A stretch of DNA of 64,000 bases from Diploscapter coronatus (lineage: Eukaryota; Nematoda; Chromadorea; Rhabditida; Rhabditidae). Shown piece after piece: positions 26,785-45,655 of this stretch. The notes beneath the pieces were generated by a model. The model saw nothing but the letters and a program-made list of their open reading frames with translations, did no database searches and was not told the DNA's origin. The stretch is from positions 62,457,201 to 62,521,200 of the forward strand of contig OZ038422.1 of NCBI GenBank assembly GCA_964036155.1, given 5' to 3'. Both the position numbers and the translations under genes were made by a program. The first letter of the stretch is position 1. Each line of letters starts with the position of its first letter.

Positions 26785-28885
26785 ATTCGACGACTGCCTT
26801 GCGTCACCTATTCTCCCCAATTATCTCAGGATTAGCCCATTCTTCGGGCGTCTCCTGGAAGTTCTTTATTTAAACAACCATTCCAGCGATCTCGCCACCT
26901 CATTATTCACCTGTAAATACACAAACCCTGTGTCCGTTACTCATTTATCGAGTTATTCCTCTATCTCTCTGATAGACAGTTGTTAATCCACAAAATATCT
27001 GATACGGTTCACCAGCTTTCACCGCTTATCATTTCGATCATCGAATTGAATGGTTTAAATCCTTTGCGATTTCCATTTTCCCATAGCCAGCGACTAGTAT
27101 TTATCCGTTTCCTATCATTGATCATCGTTTTTTTCTGAATAAGAAAATTCTATCCGTGAAATAAATATTGAAAGCCTTCTTTCTTTCTTTCAACTATTTT
27201 CAAGAAAATTTCCTCACATTTCATGTTCGAATCGCATGAGAACGAACCGAAAAACCAGTCTTTTAATGGTGGGGGAATCCGAAAGAAGTGTGACGTAAGG
27301 AAAAAAATGCTGAGTATCGACGAAGGAAGCAAAACTAATTGTAATGAATCTATAATTCTCAGAAAGTAAATTAGGTTTTCAGATAGAGAAATGTCGAGAT
27401 GCAACGTATTTTGTATACGATGAAGAGCGTAAAGAATGAATAATAAAAAAGGTTTTGCACTGAATTTGAAATTGTAAAAATACTCTCATAATCAGTTTGT
27501 CATAGATTTAAAAATAGGTCACGCAAAGAGGTGACTTATCTCAAAAATGACAAGGATTCCTCATCAGCTGTGCCTCCAGCTAACATTGCTGCATGCAGCA
27601 ATCAAATGTGTAAGACGGGAAGAACTTCTTCACTCACTTAGCAAAGAATCGCCTCTATTATTCCTTCGTCTTTAGTTGTTTCAGATACTCTTGCACACGG
27701 ACGCAAATGTTGAAAATTTGCCCTTTTCTAATTGATTTCTTTGCAGTTTTTCTCTAGTATTTTTGTGTTCCATTATTTACGTCAAAGTGAACACTCATGC
27801 ATAGCAAATTTTCAGAAGTCAAATTCAGAAATATTAGCTAAATTTCACGTTAATTGAAATGGGTTTGTAATAGAGAAATATCGGCAATGCTCAAACTTTC
27901 TTCCACTAAATTTTAACAGTATCTTCATTTCAGGCATTAGAAGATTCTAAGCCCGATCTTCTCTGCTGACCCTTTCTGAAGTGAAAATGCTTGGCTAAAA
28001 TTTAGAAGCTGAGTCCATTATGTATCAACTTTCTATAGAAAAGAATTGTTTTGCTGGCCACCTTCCAAATAATTACCCATTCTGGTTGAAAGTCTGCCTA
28101 GGTCTATTTTCCTTTGTATAGAAATATTTTCTGAAGTTTTATAATGAAGAAGACGCTGCGCTGAACTAAACTTTCAATTTGCGAGTGTAGCTTTATCATT
28201 TTCCCCTAAAATTATGTGATGATGGATTGAGCCTCACTCTTTTCAACAATCAAGCAATATTTTCATCATCTTCCAGACTCGAATCACAATAATAAAGTCT
28301 GATATAAAATCTATTGTGTAATTTCATTGGAACGAAAGTGGAGGTCTTACTTTTAGGTTGTTATGCTCTTTTCTATTTTATCTAATCTTACCCTATCTGG
28401 GGCTATCTTCTAGCCAATTCTACTTCTGCCTCTAATAGCGAAGCTCCCTAAAGAAATACTTTGTGGCTTTCTAAGCAAATTGGTCAGGTCTTGCCTTTCT
28501 TCTAGCGAATGTGATTATTTGTGAAGCTATTTTGTGAACTAGGAGCTACCTCCAAAATTGGGCTTTCATTTGATGAAAACTTCCACATTTCAAGGCTAAC
28601 CTTTCCTTTTCGAAGCTCAAATTTCACTATTTTCATTCTGAGCATTCAATTATTTTTCCGTGCTACGCCAAGTGTCATCCATAATTCCGCCGACCAAAGT
28701 AATGCTGTGCACTGCAGGCTGCGAGCTGCCAAAACGCATCGCAACTAGGTAGACCCAGAAAGAAAACGCTTTGGCAACATTATCGAATTTTTTCTCTTCT
28801 ATCATCCAAAATTCATGACTTCTCGTAGAATTTTTTCATTACTCATTTTTTCGAATTTTTGGAATAATTTATAAATTTCAGGGGA
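26785..28885. other. Intergenic, little visible
   Basis: The 3' end of H1 followed by 2 kb of AT-rich DNA. A 43-codon plus-strand run at about 27547-27680 (MTRIPHQLCLQLTLLHAAIK) looks slightly coding but has no partner exon. No repeats were recognised. Confidence 0.4.
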
Positions 28886-30220
28886 ATGATGTTCAACGAC
28901 GACTTTCATCCCCTATCATTTTGGAAAGATGATGACGTGAGTCTTATTATTGCTTTTCAGGATGATATTTTATCAGTATATACTGATTCTGTCTATACGA
29001 AATATTGTCCAATAGAGTGACCAGATGGTATGAATCGAGAGCGATTTGGAAAATAATGTTCTCCAATTACCTTTGCAATTTCATATATTTTGCTTCGCCT
29101 CCTGACTAAGGATTTTCTCTCGACTCTAAGCTCATCTGCTCATTTCGACGCTTGTGCTCTTTAACATCTTCGCAGGGAGTTCTGCCCGCTTATTTATGCA
29201 TCTTGCATTCTGTTCGATGTCGAATAGGCATAATAATGGAGCAGCATCGTCTCATCTTACTTCTTACCCCCAAGGGACGAATATATAAACTCGATTTCAA
29301 CACTGTTCTGATTTCGAATCATCCAGACGAACATCTTTAAACCCACTTCCGTCAAAGATCTTTCTACCTATCATTTGTTGAATTATGGAGAAGTTCATCC
29401 GAAGTTGCAAGGGAATGAAGGTAAGTAAGCTGTAAAAACTTCTCATTTGCTATTTATAGTTATATCGATAAATTTCCCTTAACTTTCCACCAGATATGAG
29501 AAATTACTCCTTATGAATTTTTGAAGGTGGAATTCCGGGACCTATTTTCTTCGAAATATAAAGCCTATCGATAAATAGTTAAACTAGAGTCACTTAAAGC
29601 TTTCTGCTAAATGAATGAATGAACGAATTGATTTAGCGCAAATGTCCTTGTCGCTTCGACTCTAGGAGTTGAATCTCGGGTTTGCTCGATTTCGAGCCTT
29701 TCTGCATTTAAATCTTCGAGTTCCTCTCTTAACACGCTACGCGCTCATGTTTCACCGCCTCGAAGCTTTGAATAGTCCCTGCTTTCACCCACTTCTTAAC
29801 TGAAACGCACAACTATCAGCCAACAAACCTCCGATTTTCACTACTTGCTAGTAGAAACTACTCGCCAATGAATATTTTCAACAAAATCGATGGCTCGCTA
29901 AGACCATTGATCAATTTGTTGCCGACTGTAAAACTGGTCAGTCAATTTAGAATAAAATTTTAGCTAAAGTTAGTTACTTACGAGAGCGTACAAAGTCTGA
30001 GTTAGAAAATTTTCTAACCAAATCTTGGATCGTCTTTAGAATTTAACGTTCATTAAAGCCTAATCAGGCTGTTATAAATGCATCTGGACAACCTTATCTT
30101 CAAACCAACACCAATTCTCATCAGACTGCACACCCAATGTTACATCGCCAACCAATTCCTATTGATTACGATCTAACCACCTTCCAAAATGTAATCCAAA
30201 GATCTCAAAATAGTTGTTGA
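28886..30220 (+). CDS. Orphan 165-residue protein, 5 exons
   Basis: Exons 28886-28936, 29327-29420, 29666-29748, 29820-29936 and 30068-30220 splice with matching phases into one open frame: MMFNDDFHPLSFWKDDD, FKPTSVKDLSTYHLLNYGEV, a Ser-rich stretch (SSLSAFKSSSSSLNTLR), a hydrophobic-basic segment (NIFNKIDGSLRPLINLLPTV), and an Asn/Gln/His-rich end (QTNTNSHQTAHPMLHR.. ..NVIQRSQNSC). It looks like a low-complexity regulatory or disordered protein. I do not recognise it, and no enzyme or membrane feature is present. An untranslated first exon probably precedes the acceptor at 28880. Confidence 0.55.
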
Positions 30221-31369
30221 AATCATTTCCTCAATTTCGTAAGGCGGCCGATTCATCTAGAAAATTCATAAAAATTGCCCCATCTGGCCGGTTTCGATGG
30301 TGCGAGAAAATGGAATTAGGCCGTTGAATTGTGCGTGCATATGTGTGGATGTGGATGAAATCCTCAGGGCTATCGTCGTCCCTATCTATCCGAGTCTATT
30401 CGGATCTTCCTGCTTGGGCATCACATCCCCAGTTTCTTTCAACCCCCAACCGATCTCAAATCGCCCCTCCCCGATCTCTATTACACTCACTCAATTATTC
30501 GGCTCTCATATGCGATATGGACGAGCCAAGAGACTAATTCATTTTACTCGTCAAATTGTGTTTCACACTCGTCAATTTTTTTTGTCTATTTTGCCACAAA
30601 TATCCCCGTCTTCAACATTTCAACAAATAATCGCACTCTTTTTCGAATTCTCGCTTTCACCTTCGCTTTTGCTCAATCGATCATTCGAGATCTCGATTAT
30701 TTATGCGATTTAAAATTTTCTGAATTCAAAGAAAATATCTCAATTCAATGACTTTTTTCCAGATAGAATTCAAATTTTTGCACAAATAAAAAATTCGTAT
30801 ACATCGTGGAGGTTCAGTCTTTTGCGAGTTTTGCTCATTGGTGAAATCAAAATTTCGTACGGGCAAACCTTCAAGTCATTCGAATAGCGCACAAAACAAG
30901 AAAAGCCCCGGGTTGCGTAGCAAATTTCGACTTTCTGCAACGCACCTCGCATGCATATGCATAGATAATCGAGTCATACGACGAGAGACGGAGACCGAGT
31001 GAGCATATAAGCGAATTGGTGAACGAATTGTCTTTGAAGTCAAATACAAACCCATCTGCGGTCTCGGTTTCTCCAGACTCGAGGCTAATTCTCAGCCAAG
31101 ACACCACCTCCATCATTTCTCTGCTCTATTATTTGCAGGACTGAAAGCACTCTCCTGAGGAAATCTGAGTGAAAAAGACTCGACGAGAAATTCATTGGCC
31201 ACAAAACAGAATCATCGAGTCTCGCTCCTTCGCTCCAGTAGAACGACATTACTATTGTTCGTCCTTTGAAAGCGGTCATTTTCCCGCCTCGACATTCAAT
31301 TGACGACGAAAAAATCTACGTGCACTTGGCAATTGGCGGCAAACTCGAGTGTTCCAAAGAGAATTGAAG
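30221..31369. other. Intergenic, no gene seen
   Basis: The spacer between two plus-strand genes. The 138-codon frame at 30297-30713 starts at GTG and reads like chance sequence. The last 300 bases probably hold the promoter of the arrestin-like gene. Confidence 0.4.
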
Positions 31370-34300
31370 ATGGCCGGATCCCGACGAACATCTGTGGCGA
31401 CGCTGCTCAGGCAATTAGCCTCAAACATCATACCCATTGCTAATGTCAATCCGGATGAGAATATGGTAACCACTCATTTTCTTCCAAATCTATTTACATC
31501 TACATGACCATATTTTTGAAGATTGAAAAACAAGAAAAACAACGTTGACTTCATTTGAACGTTTTTATGCTGCGATTTCTCTCCTCCATTTTTCCCTGAT
31601 TTATTTACGTCTGTTTGATAACATTTTCTATTGAAAATAATTTCGACTTCATGCAACAACTCTTCATTCTGAAATTTTTTCATGATTTATTTACGCTATG
31701 TGTATTTTTTCTTGACATTATTGATGCAAAACGTGTTTGAAGGGTCCCTGTGTGATTCCTGAACGTGAGAAAGCGCTCGGGTGGAGTGGAGAAGGAAGAT
31801 GTGCCTTGATTAGGTAAGAAGTGAAGAGAAAGAGAACGTGAGAGAAGAAATAAGGAAAATAGGATCGGGCTTGAAGCCTAGAAGGTTGAGCCAGAAGCAT
31901 GCGCGCGGCAGTCTGAGTAATAAAATCGGGCTTCCCTTCGAATTCCCTTACTTCTACTTCTATTCAAGTTCGAGTTCTGAGTTCACTTCGGCTTTTCCCA
32001 TTCAATTCACTTCTTCTTTCTATGATGTTTCTGCACCCATTCAAAGGAAATCTGATCCAAATATAATCCCGTCTAAGTCCGAACGAAAATGTATTCACAA
32101 TGCTTCCCAGCGTGTACCGGAGCCGAGTTTTCAGATATCTTCGTAAGTCGCTAGATTAGATCATTTTATAGATTATTGCTGTCACGTTAGTAAGTCTGTT
32201 TTCAAATCCTCCTTTTATTTGTACTCCTAAACCCGTGACAATTTTTGTTCACAAATAATTTACAACTGAGCACATAATTGAAGCTGTGACGAAAGTTGGA
32301 AGTAGTTCAGCCGTGCTCGAAACTACTCTAAAAGTGCCATATCGATTTAGATTTATATTTAGAGCCCAAAGTGGCATATTCTCAAAATTTCAATTTACAC
32401 TTTAGGAAATAGCATAATCTCCTTCCAGATAAGTTTTTTTTCCAGAATTATCTCGTTTCCCTTCTTTTGAAAAATTTACAATATGTGTGAGTCGCGTGGA
32501 GATAATCTAAAATGCGACGATACTTTTCGCCAACCATGTTCGCTATTTTTCATGCTCATAATATCTAAACATCGAGAATGCGCTCTGATACTTTCTCTGC
32601 ACTCTACTAATCTCTAGTCTTTATCCCTTCTATATCCACTTTCATATCTCCCCCTTCCCTTCATGTCTGCATCTAACTTATTAATTTTACTGGTGCATTC
32701 TATTGGCTAGTCAGTAGTCAACTACTTTAGGTCGTCTGAATTATAAGCGGCTTGAAGTTATCGAATAAGGTTTTCTATTTGAAACATGATTTCACTTTTC
32801 TCCGAAATTAGATAAATTTAGATTCATTTGATCATTTTATAGACTAGAGGGAATGATTTTGTCTCTCTCGTAAATTTGATTTCTATAAACTAGACCAAAG
32901 AGAAATTGCTCTAAAATTGAATTCAGTAAAATCATTCATAACTTTACCCTTCTAAGTTAGTTTTCCTATTTCAGATGCCAACCACACAGCTCAACCTAGC
33001 CCTATCCGAATCACGAGTACTCGCGGGTGAATATCTCAATGCAAAAGTAGGAAAATTGGCATAATTTTGCGAGTTTATCCCCGGAAATTCTAGGTTCTGG
33101 TAGATTCCGCTGACACGATAGTCGTGCAATCTTTTATGGTCGAGGTTAAAGGCATCGGTCGGACGGGATGGGTCAACATTCATACCGATAAAATCTTCGA
33201 AACTGAACGGGTTAGGTGGAATTACATTTCTTGCACTTGTTTATTTGCACAATATATTGGTATTTCTTGCTAATTACCTCTATGTATACGAACATAAGCA
33301 TTTCTATTTGTTACCCCTATATGTCTAGTATTCTTTCATATTTATGCATTCCTCACTCAATTTGAATTAGTATTCCATTTTAGGTATATTTGGATACACG
33401 CATACCTATTCTTCAAAGAGGCGAATGCATAGAAATGGGCAAAACGCAGTACCCGATTCAAGTAAATCTAATGCAATTGGTTATAAATCTGATTGAATTA
33501 TAATTAGGTAAAAATCCCCGAAGAGTGTCTGAGCAGCTATGAAAGTCAGTTTGGGACAATTCGTTACCAAATGAAGATTGATTTGATTGCTACTACTGAA
33601 CAGGTAAAACGTTTCACTTTTTCATAAGGAAAAAAATCTAGGCTTCCTGTTCGGAAATTTTCCCTATAGTCGTACTGTCAAGATCGTTTTTCGACGATAT
33701 TCCTGCCAATATTATGTCGCCTATTGATTTCAAGGTACTTTTGATACTTCGAAGCCTCGAAAAGTGGACTTTTAGGATGAAGTTGATTTCACATGTTGCT
33801 CATTACCTTTCGGCTGTGTATCTGTGGTTGTTTCTCTTCCGAGGACGGCGTATCGACTTGGAGAGGTAAAATATTGCTATTTTAAATGTTTTTAATTTAG
33901 TAGACGTATATAGTGTCTAGTAGTTAGAGATTTGGTCCCAGTTCTTTGCCTGTGCTCCGTTTCACAGAGTAGAGAATGTGGTTTCTGACAACGGTTGTTT
34001 CTGGTTTGTCTGTTGGTTTGCATGTAACTGACCTGGCTCTTTAACACACACCTTCGTCACTAAGTTACTGAGGATTTCGATGCCTTGTGGATAGACAAGT
34101 AAATAGTCGAGTGCTGATGCCTTTATTGTGCTGCCTTGAGATCTGACCGGGTTCGTTTGAAAACAAAAAAAAACGGAAACAGAAATGGAAATGGAATAAG
34201 ATCGCGAGTATTTATGCATTTTGGGCATACATTGATAATATGCGAATTGTGGCCTTTCCAAATATTTAATTCAATCATTTTTAGACGGTTGAAGCTCAAG

Positions 34301-34870
34301 TAACGATAAATAATCGAACAAGAAAGGGGCTGAAAGAGGTTACGTTGCAGCTTGGAATGAAGACACAGTTCGAGGCTAGGAGTCGGTATGCAGAATTAAT
34401 TTTGAATAATTTTAGAAGATAGTTAAAGCATTTTAAAATTTAGATACGAGCATGTTAACGAGAAGAAACTTAGCGAACAACTTATCGAGATGATACCTCT
34501 AGGCGCTGTTAGGGCGAGATGCAGAATGGTAAAGAAATTAAAATAATTGACAAATTCAATGCACAATTTAGGAGTTCGAAAAATGCCACATTCGTATCCC
34601 AGATGGAGCTCCACCCACACAGAATTACAATATGGGCGGTGGAGAAACTGCGATAATTGCTATCCATTACATACTCAAAATGACGGCTATTCCAGGTAAT
34701 TTTACTTTATATCATTTCTTTTCCGATGAATTTATTTCTTTCCAGGAATCGAATGCGAAATTCCTCTGATTGTGACTTCACGAGGTTATTCTGATAGCAA
34801 CAAACAAGCAGCTTTCGTATTGCACACGAGGAGAGGCAAAAATCAAAATGATGCTAATCAGAAAAGGTAG
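31370..34870 (+). CDS. Arrestin-domain containing protein
   Basis: Eleven exons (31370-31465, 32975-33046, 33094-33210, 33384-33461, 33508-33603, 33642-33734, 33776-33865, 34285-34385, 34444-34528, 34572-34695, 34746-34870) give about 358 residues. The N-terminal arrestin sheet is recognisable from LALSESRVLAGEYLNAKVLV, FMVEVKGIGRTGW, the GECIEMGKTQYPIQVKIPEE block and FGTIRYQMKIDLI. The C-terminal sheet has VSLPRTAYRLGETVEAQVTI and IPLGAVRARCRMEFEKCHIR. Alpha-arrestins bring ubiquitin ligases to membrane cargo, but no PPxY motif is visible here, so a ligase-adaptor role is unproven. The first exon (MAGSRRTSVATLLRQLASNI) is separated by a 1.5 kb intron, long for this window. If it is not used, translation could begin at the ATG at 32975. 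Confidence 0.82.
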
Positions 34871-36630
34871 ATTTTCAAATTTCAAATAATGCCTTATCTT
34901 CTAAATATAGAATGTCATAATTTTACCCAGATAAATTCTTCTATTTCATTTTAGGAACTAAAAAACATGCAAAATTTGAGTTCAAACATGACAAAATTTG
35001 TTCAAATCATTCCAATTTTGCGTTATTCTTCATTCATGATCAATATTACATGCTGTCACTTTCAGGCACACGCGAAACATCATCGAACACAAATCATTGT
35101 TATGAAGACTCAGCTTTTTTGTTACTTCTCAAATTTGTAAAACTGTAAAATAATTTCTTTAAATAAATTTATATAAAATTCTTCTTTTCATCGTTAAAAA
35201 ATTGACAGGTATATCAAAAATCGAATGGACGAGCGTTTTCTTGTGATACATGTGATATACAAAGTCTGCAGATTGTGTAGATTCGTTTGAAGGAAATAAA
35301 TTACTTCGTATAATATAAAAAAAAAAAGCTGCATATCAGAAAGGTGTTTCGATAAAAACGAATTGTTGAAATTTCAAATACCCTGTATTTCCCATCAAAT
35401 TTTCTCATTTCTTATTCCTCCCTCCATTTTCACGTTCTCGCCTCTTTTCCCAGACACTATCTAGCTAAAAGCGGGATGTAGTGAGCTGAGTATACGCAAA
35501 TCAGCCGACAAAGGTTTCGACTTTCTCCATCAGGAGAATTCTGGCATAATTTTCTTCGAATGCGAGAGAGCGTTTGAAAGTAAGAGAGTAAAAAGAAACG
35601 AGAAAAAATTGGGAGAGCGAAAATTTGGTGGGAAATATAGGGCATTTGAAATGCCATTTGGAAGAATCATTTCTTCTGAAAAAAAAACTTACAAATAAAA
35701 TCAGCATATGAAAATTGTACTGATAAAATGGCTAAATCTACTTTCCTAAACCTGTTAAGATAAATTAAAAGGCAAATGCTTTCCCATATAATTACGTCAG
35801 AAAATTCGTCGAAATTATAGACACGATTAAAAATTGTATTGAACAGAAATTTATGCAGATATGAAGTGAGAGATGGCAGAACACTGATTCTTCAAACATT
35901 GCTCAATCATAAATTGAAGATAATGCTTGATCTCAGATCTAGCCAAAAATTTAGCATAAGGTTTGAAATGAGGGTATATTCTGGCAATCGAATAAAATAA
36001 ATTTAAGTTCACAAATAAATATACCGGTTTTCATGGTGAACGTGTTGAAAAATTGTGCATAAATTGGCGCGCGTGTGGGATGTGATCAAATTGATGGTTT
36101 GTAAGAGTTGGTGTGAGATTTGAGATGATTTTATTTGCGAGTGTGTTTGGTTTCGGTTCGAACCTGTTGAGTTCAAGTCAGGCCACAATGCTTCGTTTAT
36201 CACAATTTATCTCTATGAATTGCCTGTCGGGGCTACTTTGATTTATTGGTCTTTTTTGTAGATGGTAGCGAAAAGAGTAAGAAGTTGGCCGATTGAGAGA
36301 AGATGAAGATTAGTAATGAAGTTTGGGAATGGATCAAATCAATGTTGATTATTTGGATTGGGTGCTTGCTTGATGTAAACTAATTTGGAAAAGATTATCG
36401 AGATCAAGGGATGGTGTATTCAAAATTGTGTGGATCAATCGCAGGGGCCATATTATGCACAAAATTTCAAAAGGCTGATTCAAATATCATTATTTAACTT
36501 ATAAAAACTTCCACTGAATTGAATATTTTTAAGGAAAAAAGATAAAAATATGAAAAAAGAATAATTTCCAGTTACCAACATTCTCACTTGGTATTTGACA
36601 CTTTAACACGGCTATTTGGATTTTTCGCGA
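34871..36630. other. Intergenic, no gene seen
   Basis: The spacer between the 3' ends of the arrestin-like gene and cullin-2. Short frames on both strands (for example 35457-35707 minus) show no conserved protein or splice support. Confidence 0.4.
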
Positions 36631-36706
36631 CCAGTGCCCGTATTCATAAAAGTATCGAGAGGCTTCCCTAATTGCCTCCCGATGCGTTTACGAATACGAG
36701 CACTGG
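36631..36706. repeat. Short foldback element
   Basis: Two arms of about 33 bases (ccagtgcccgtattcataaa.. and ..tttacgaatacgagcactgg) form an imperfect hairpin with a ten-base loop. It lies about 140 bases downstream of the cullin-2 stop, so it may be transcribed in that gene's 3' region. Confidence 0.75.
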
Positions 36707-36847
36707 TGAAATAGTGTGTATGATTAAGCGAGGATAGCGAAAGGTAAGGAAATGCTTTTTCTCCGTCGCTTTGCACATTATTTCGTCTGGGTGCGAAAAA
36801 TCCAAGTTGCCGTATCCCTTTGTTCCTGTCTCGTCTTTATCCACTCT

Positions 36848-42511
<5,664 letters not shown>

Positions 42512-43114
42512 CGTCTCTGAAAAATATTTTTTGAAAAAAAAAAATCTAGAAATAAAAAAGACGATTTCAAATTTGAAAAAAATGGAAATTCGACAATAGA
42601 GCCCGTAATCACCTTTATAGGAAGGAATATTTTCGGCTAACTTCGGGTGAAAAAATTGGGTGATGATGTTAATGTCCGATTCCAAAAAAGAAAAATGAAA
42701 AGAAAAAGTTATTACCCAGAAAAAGCAATTGACCCATATTTTGTTAAAGGGGGCGGAGACTACGGGTTCTACTCGACAGGGGATGGATGAATTTTAAAAA
42801 TTCGGATGTTTTCCAGAGTGTAGAGAGGAGAAATGAGTATCTTTGGAGTTCAACAAAATAGAAAAATGCGAAAAATAGAGAAAATCAGCAGAAATTATAA
42901 AGTCGTGATTGAAAGCGATAAATGAGGGGATGACGAGAAATGCGCCCATTTTCCGTACTTGCAATCACTTGAATCGGCGCTTTTCCAAGTTTCCGTGGGC
43001 CTTTTCGATATTTTTGAAATTTTTTTGCCATTTTTCTCGATGATTTCGTGAATTTTTCAGGGAAATTAGACCGAACAGCACTCGACTTGAAGAACTCGAA
43101 CAAGGAGGGCAACA
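42512..43114. promoter_or_regulatory. Shared upstream region of cullin-2 and PA28-gamma
   Basis: Cullin-2 (minus) and the PA28-gamma gene (plus) start only 603 bases apart and point away from each other, so their promoters must overlap or adjoin here. An acceptor (tttttcag) precedes the cullin ATG, implying a 5' exon within this interval. I see no clear TATA box. Confidence 0.55.
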
Positions 43115-44725
43115 ATGGCCAAGAAAGAGAACTCCAATAATGGAATGGTGAGCCGGGGCATTTGAAAATTAGGGGAAAATGAAGATTATGGTTTTCCAGT
43201 TGGACGAGTATAAGAAGAAACTGTTCAACGAGGCGGAGCGGCTCGTCAAGGACGAGTTTCCCAGGAAGGTGCTCGAATTCGATGAAATGCTCAAGGTTGG
43301 GAAAAGTTGAAAACCAAAGGAAATAAATTCTTGGAGATACGATGATTTTTCTCTATCCTAGAAAAATAAATTCAAAGATCTTCGGACCAATAAAAAATTA
43401 TTTAGCATATTTTCAATTTGTTTTCATTAAAAATGCAGTTTCCGAAAAATAAGAATATCTCAGAGCAAGCGCCTGCAATACGACCGTCTGTCAACGATCC
43501 TGCCTGATTCGGAGCTGAACATCCCCGTTCCTCAGTTAAATCATCCAAACTCGTCCCCACAGCCCGCACCGGCAGCCGCGAATGCCAAGAAGCGCAAGAT
43601 CGACAATTCGACTGAGGCTAATGTCAATGGTAAGAGATTATTTTGAAACGTTTTTTTTTTTTTTTTAGTTTTTCTTTTGAAAACTGTAAGAGTTACAGGA
43701 TGTTGGACACATTCTTTTGTGAATGAAACTTGTTTCTGAATTTTACACGAGTAAATTATAAAATCAGGATGATATTTGTGTTTTAAAACTTCTGGATAAG
43801 TGGTTTAAAAATTCAGGCACTGCGGTGTACGGTTTCATGCACGGCTCGGTGCCGTGCAACGCGAGTTTGGGCGATCTGATGGACGAGATTCGGCCCAAGT
43901 TGAGGGAGGCTGTCGAAAATGTCAATACGGTTAGTTTTATAAGAAATTTTGAATTTTACTCATTTTACATTTCAATGAATTTTTTCCAATTTATTCCCTT
44001 GCTATCTTTCAGGTGAAGATGTGGATCACTCTGCTGATTCCTCGTATTGAAGACGGGAACAATTTCGGCGTTGGCATTCAGGAGGAAATGCTTGCGGAGG
44101 TGCGCAACGTCGAGGGCGAAGCCGCCTCGTTCCTCGACCAAATGAGCAGGTACTTCACCAGCAGGGGCAAGCTCATCACCAAGGTTGGATAATCTCTTTT
44201 TTCGTATTATTTTTCTAAAAATTTTTATTGATCAATTTCTGAAAAATCTTTTCAAGTTACACTATTTTATGCTAATTTTTCTGTTTCAATTTTTAAGGAG
44301 ATTTTTCAGATAAACTATTATTTTGCAAATTTTTATTATTTAGTTTTTGAGGAATATTTTTAAGCTACTTCAGATCGCAAAATACCCGCACGTACTCGAC
44401 TACAGACGCGCAGTTCTCGACATGGATGAGAAGCAGTTCGTCAATATTCGGTAAAATTCTTCAATTGCTTTATTTTCAAATTGAAAGTTTAAAATTTCTA
44501 TATTTTTTTTCTATTTTTTTAATTTTAACTTCAAAATTCGTACTTCTTCCATGTTGTAGAGTACAAATTTGCCTTTAAACTTTCTTATTTTTGAAAATAT
44601 TCTATTTTTCCAGCCTGGTGATTTTGGAGATGCGCAACCACTTCTCGTCGTTGCACGACATGATCCTCAAGAACCTGGAGAAGATCAAGAAGCCCAGGAA
44701 CAGTCACGTCGAACATCTCTACTAG
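43115..44725 (+). CDS. psme3: Proteasome activator PA28-gamma (REG-gamma)
   Basis: Seven exons (43115-43147, 43200-43295, 43464-43629, 43817-43929, 44013-44183, 44374-44450, 44614-44725) encode 255 residues, the usual family length. The core helical bundle is highly conserved: VKMWITLLIPRIEDGNNFGV (activation-loop region), EAASFLDQMSRYFTSRGKLI, IAKYPHVLDYRRAVLDMDEK and LHDMILKNLEKIKKPRNSHV, ending HLY. PA28-gamma forms a heptameric ring that caps the 20S proteasome in the nucleus and stimulates ATP-independent, ubiquitin-independent degradation. The basic KKRKID stretch in the variable insert (about residue 90) fits the family's nuclear localisation signal. It is divergently paired with cullin-2. 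Confidence 0.95.
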
Positions 44726-44964
44726 AAGAGGAAATGAAAGGCGAGATCGAAAATAGCACTGAGCACTGCATCAGTCTACAAAACAATGCAGAAAAATAAA
44801 CCATAAGTATAGAGGTCAAATGAATTTTCGGAATTGGTAATCATGGTGAAATTTGATATGAGTGAAAAAGGCCGAAAATTCCTTGCTCATAATTCGAATG
44901 CTAATTTTGGCATTCTGGCATTTCTAAGTATAAAAATATGTCTTTTCTTGAATTAAAAGGCAAC

Positions 44965-45049
44965 TTGGGAACCTCAAGCCGTGTGAAATAGTTTGGAAAA
45001 AGAGTCTTTTCCCTAAACTCGACACTTTCGCACGGCTTGAGGTTTCCAA
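44965..45049. repeat. Foldback element downstream of PA28-gamma
   Basis: The 25-base arms (ttgggaacctcaagccgtgt / cacggcttgaggtttccaa) are almost perfect inverses around a central spacer of about 35 bases. It lies 240 bases after the stop codon. Confidence 0.75.
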
Positions 45050-45655
45050 ATAGCTAATTAAAATTTTAGATTCATCATATCTTTTCCCGGTATTTTTACA
45101 ATTCAAGTTTTTTTTTCGGATTCAACCATACAATATTTCCATGTAAATTCGACAAACTTAGATTTGTTTCTTCTTATCATATCATTACCCTTTTTATAGG
45201 ATTCATTTTAGTATTTTCCTTCAATTTTTATTGATTTACTATTTGGGTTTTCATGATTTTACGTTGATTTATCTTCGCTTTACGGAAATGTGAAGTGAAT
45301 TATTTGGAGGCTCGATTTTTTGAAGCGGAGATCGGAAACTCTCTGTGAGAAAATTGCTAATTCCGTTGTTGACACTTGATTGTTTGATTTTGATTTTGAA
45401 AATGAAGATATTTTGAAAAATGAAAATCATAATTTTAAGTTTTATCTCAGCCACTTTTCTTGGGATATACTTTATCCTTGGGAAAAAAAGATCTCTCAAC
45501 TCGAGAGAGTAGGAGATTCTGAATAACCCAATTACTGGGTAAAGGGCCGCATGTCGCGCATCAACCAAACAGCTCAATACTTCGTCGAAAATCTCCTCAG
45601 AAATCAATATTCTAGCTTTAAAATATCCCAAGCTCTATGATTTCCTGAAATTCTG

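Noticed and set aside
30297..30713. 138-codon plus-strand frame
   Set aside because: It begins at GTG, overlaps another open frame and has no splice support.
31838..32146. Plus-strand 102-codon frame inside arrestin intron 1, ending near a gtaagt donor
   Set aside because: It could be an alternative first exon but is Ser/Phe-rich without a recognisable pattern, and its junction with 32975 was not needed for an intact protein.
43115..44725. Bacterial or viral contamination as the source of the window
   Set aside because: The conserved animal genes all carry short spliceosomal introns and are interspersed with the repeats across the window.
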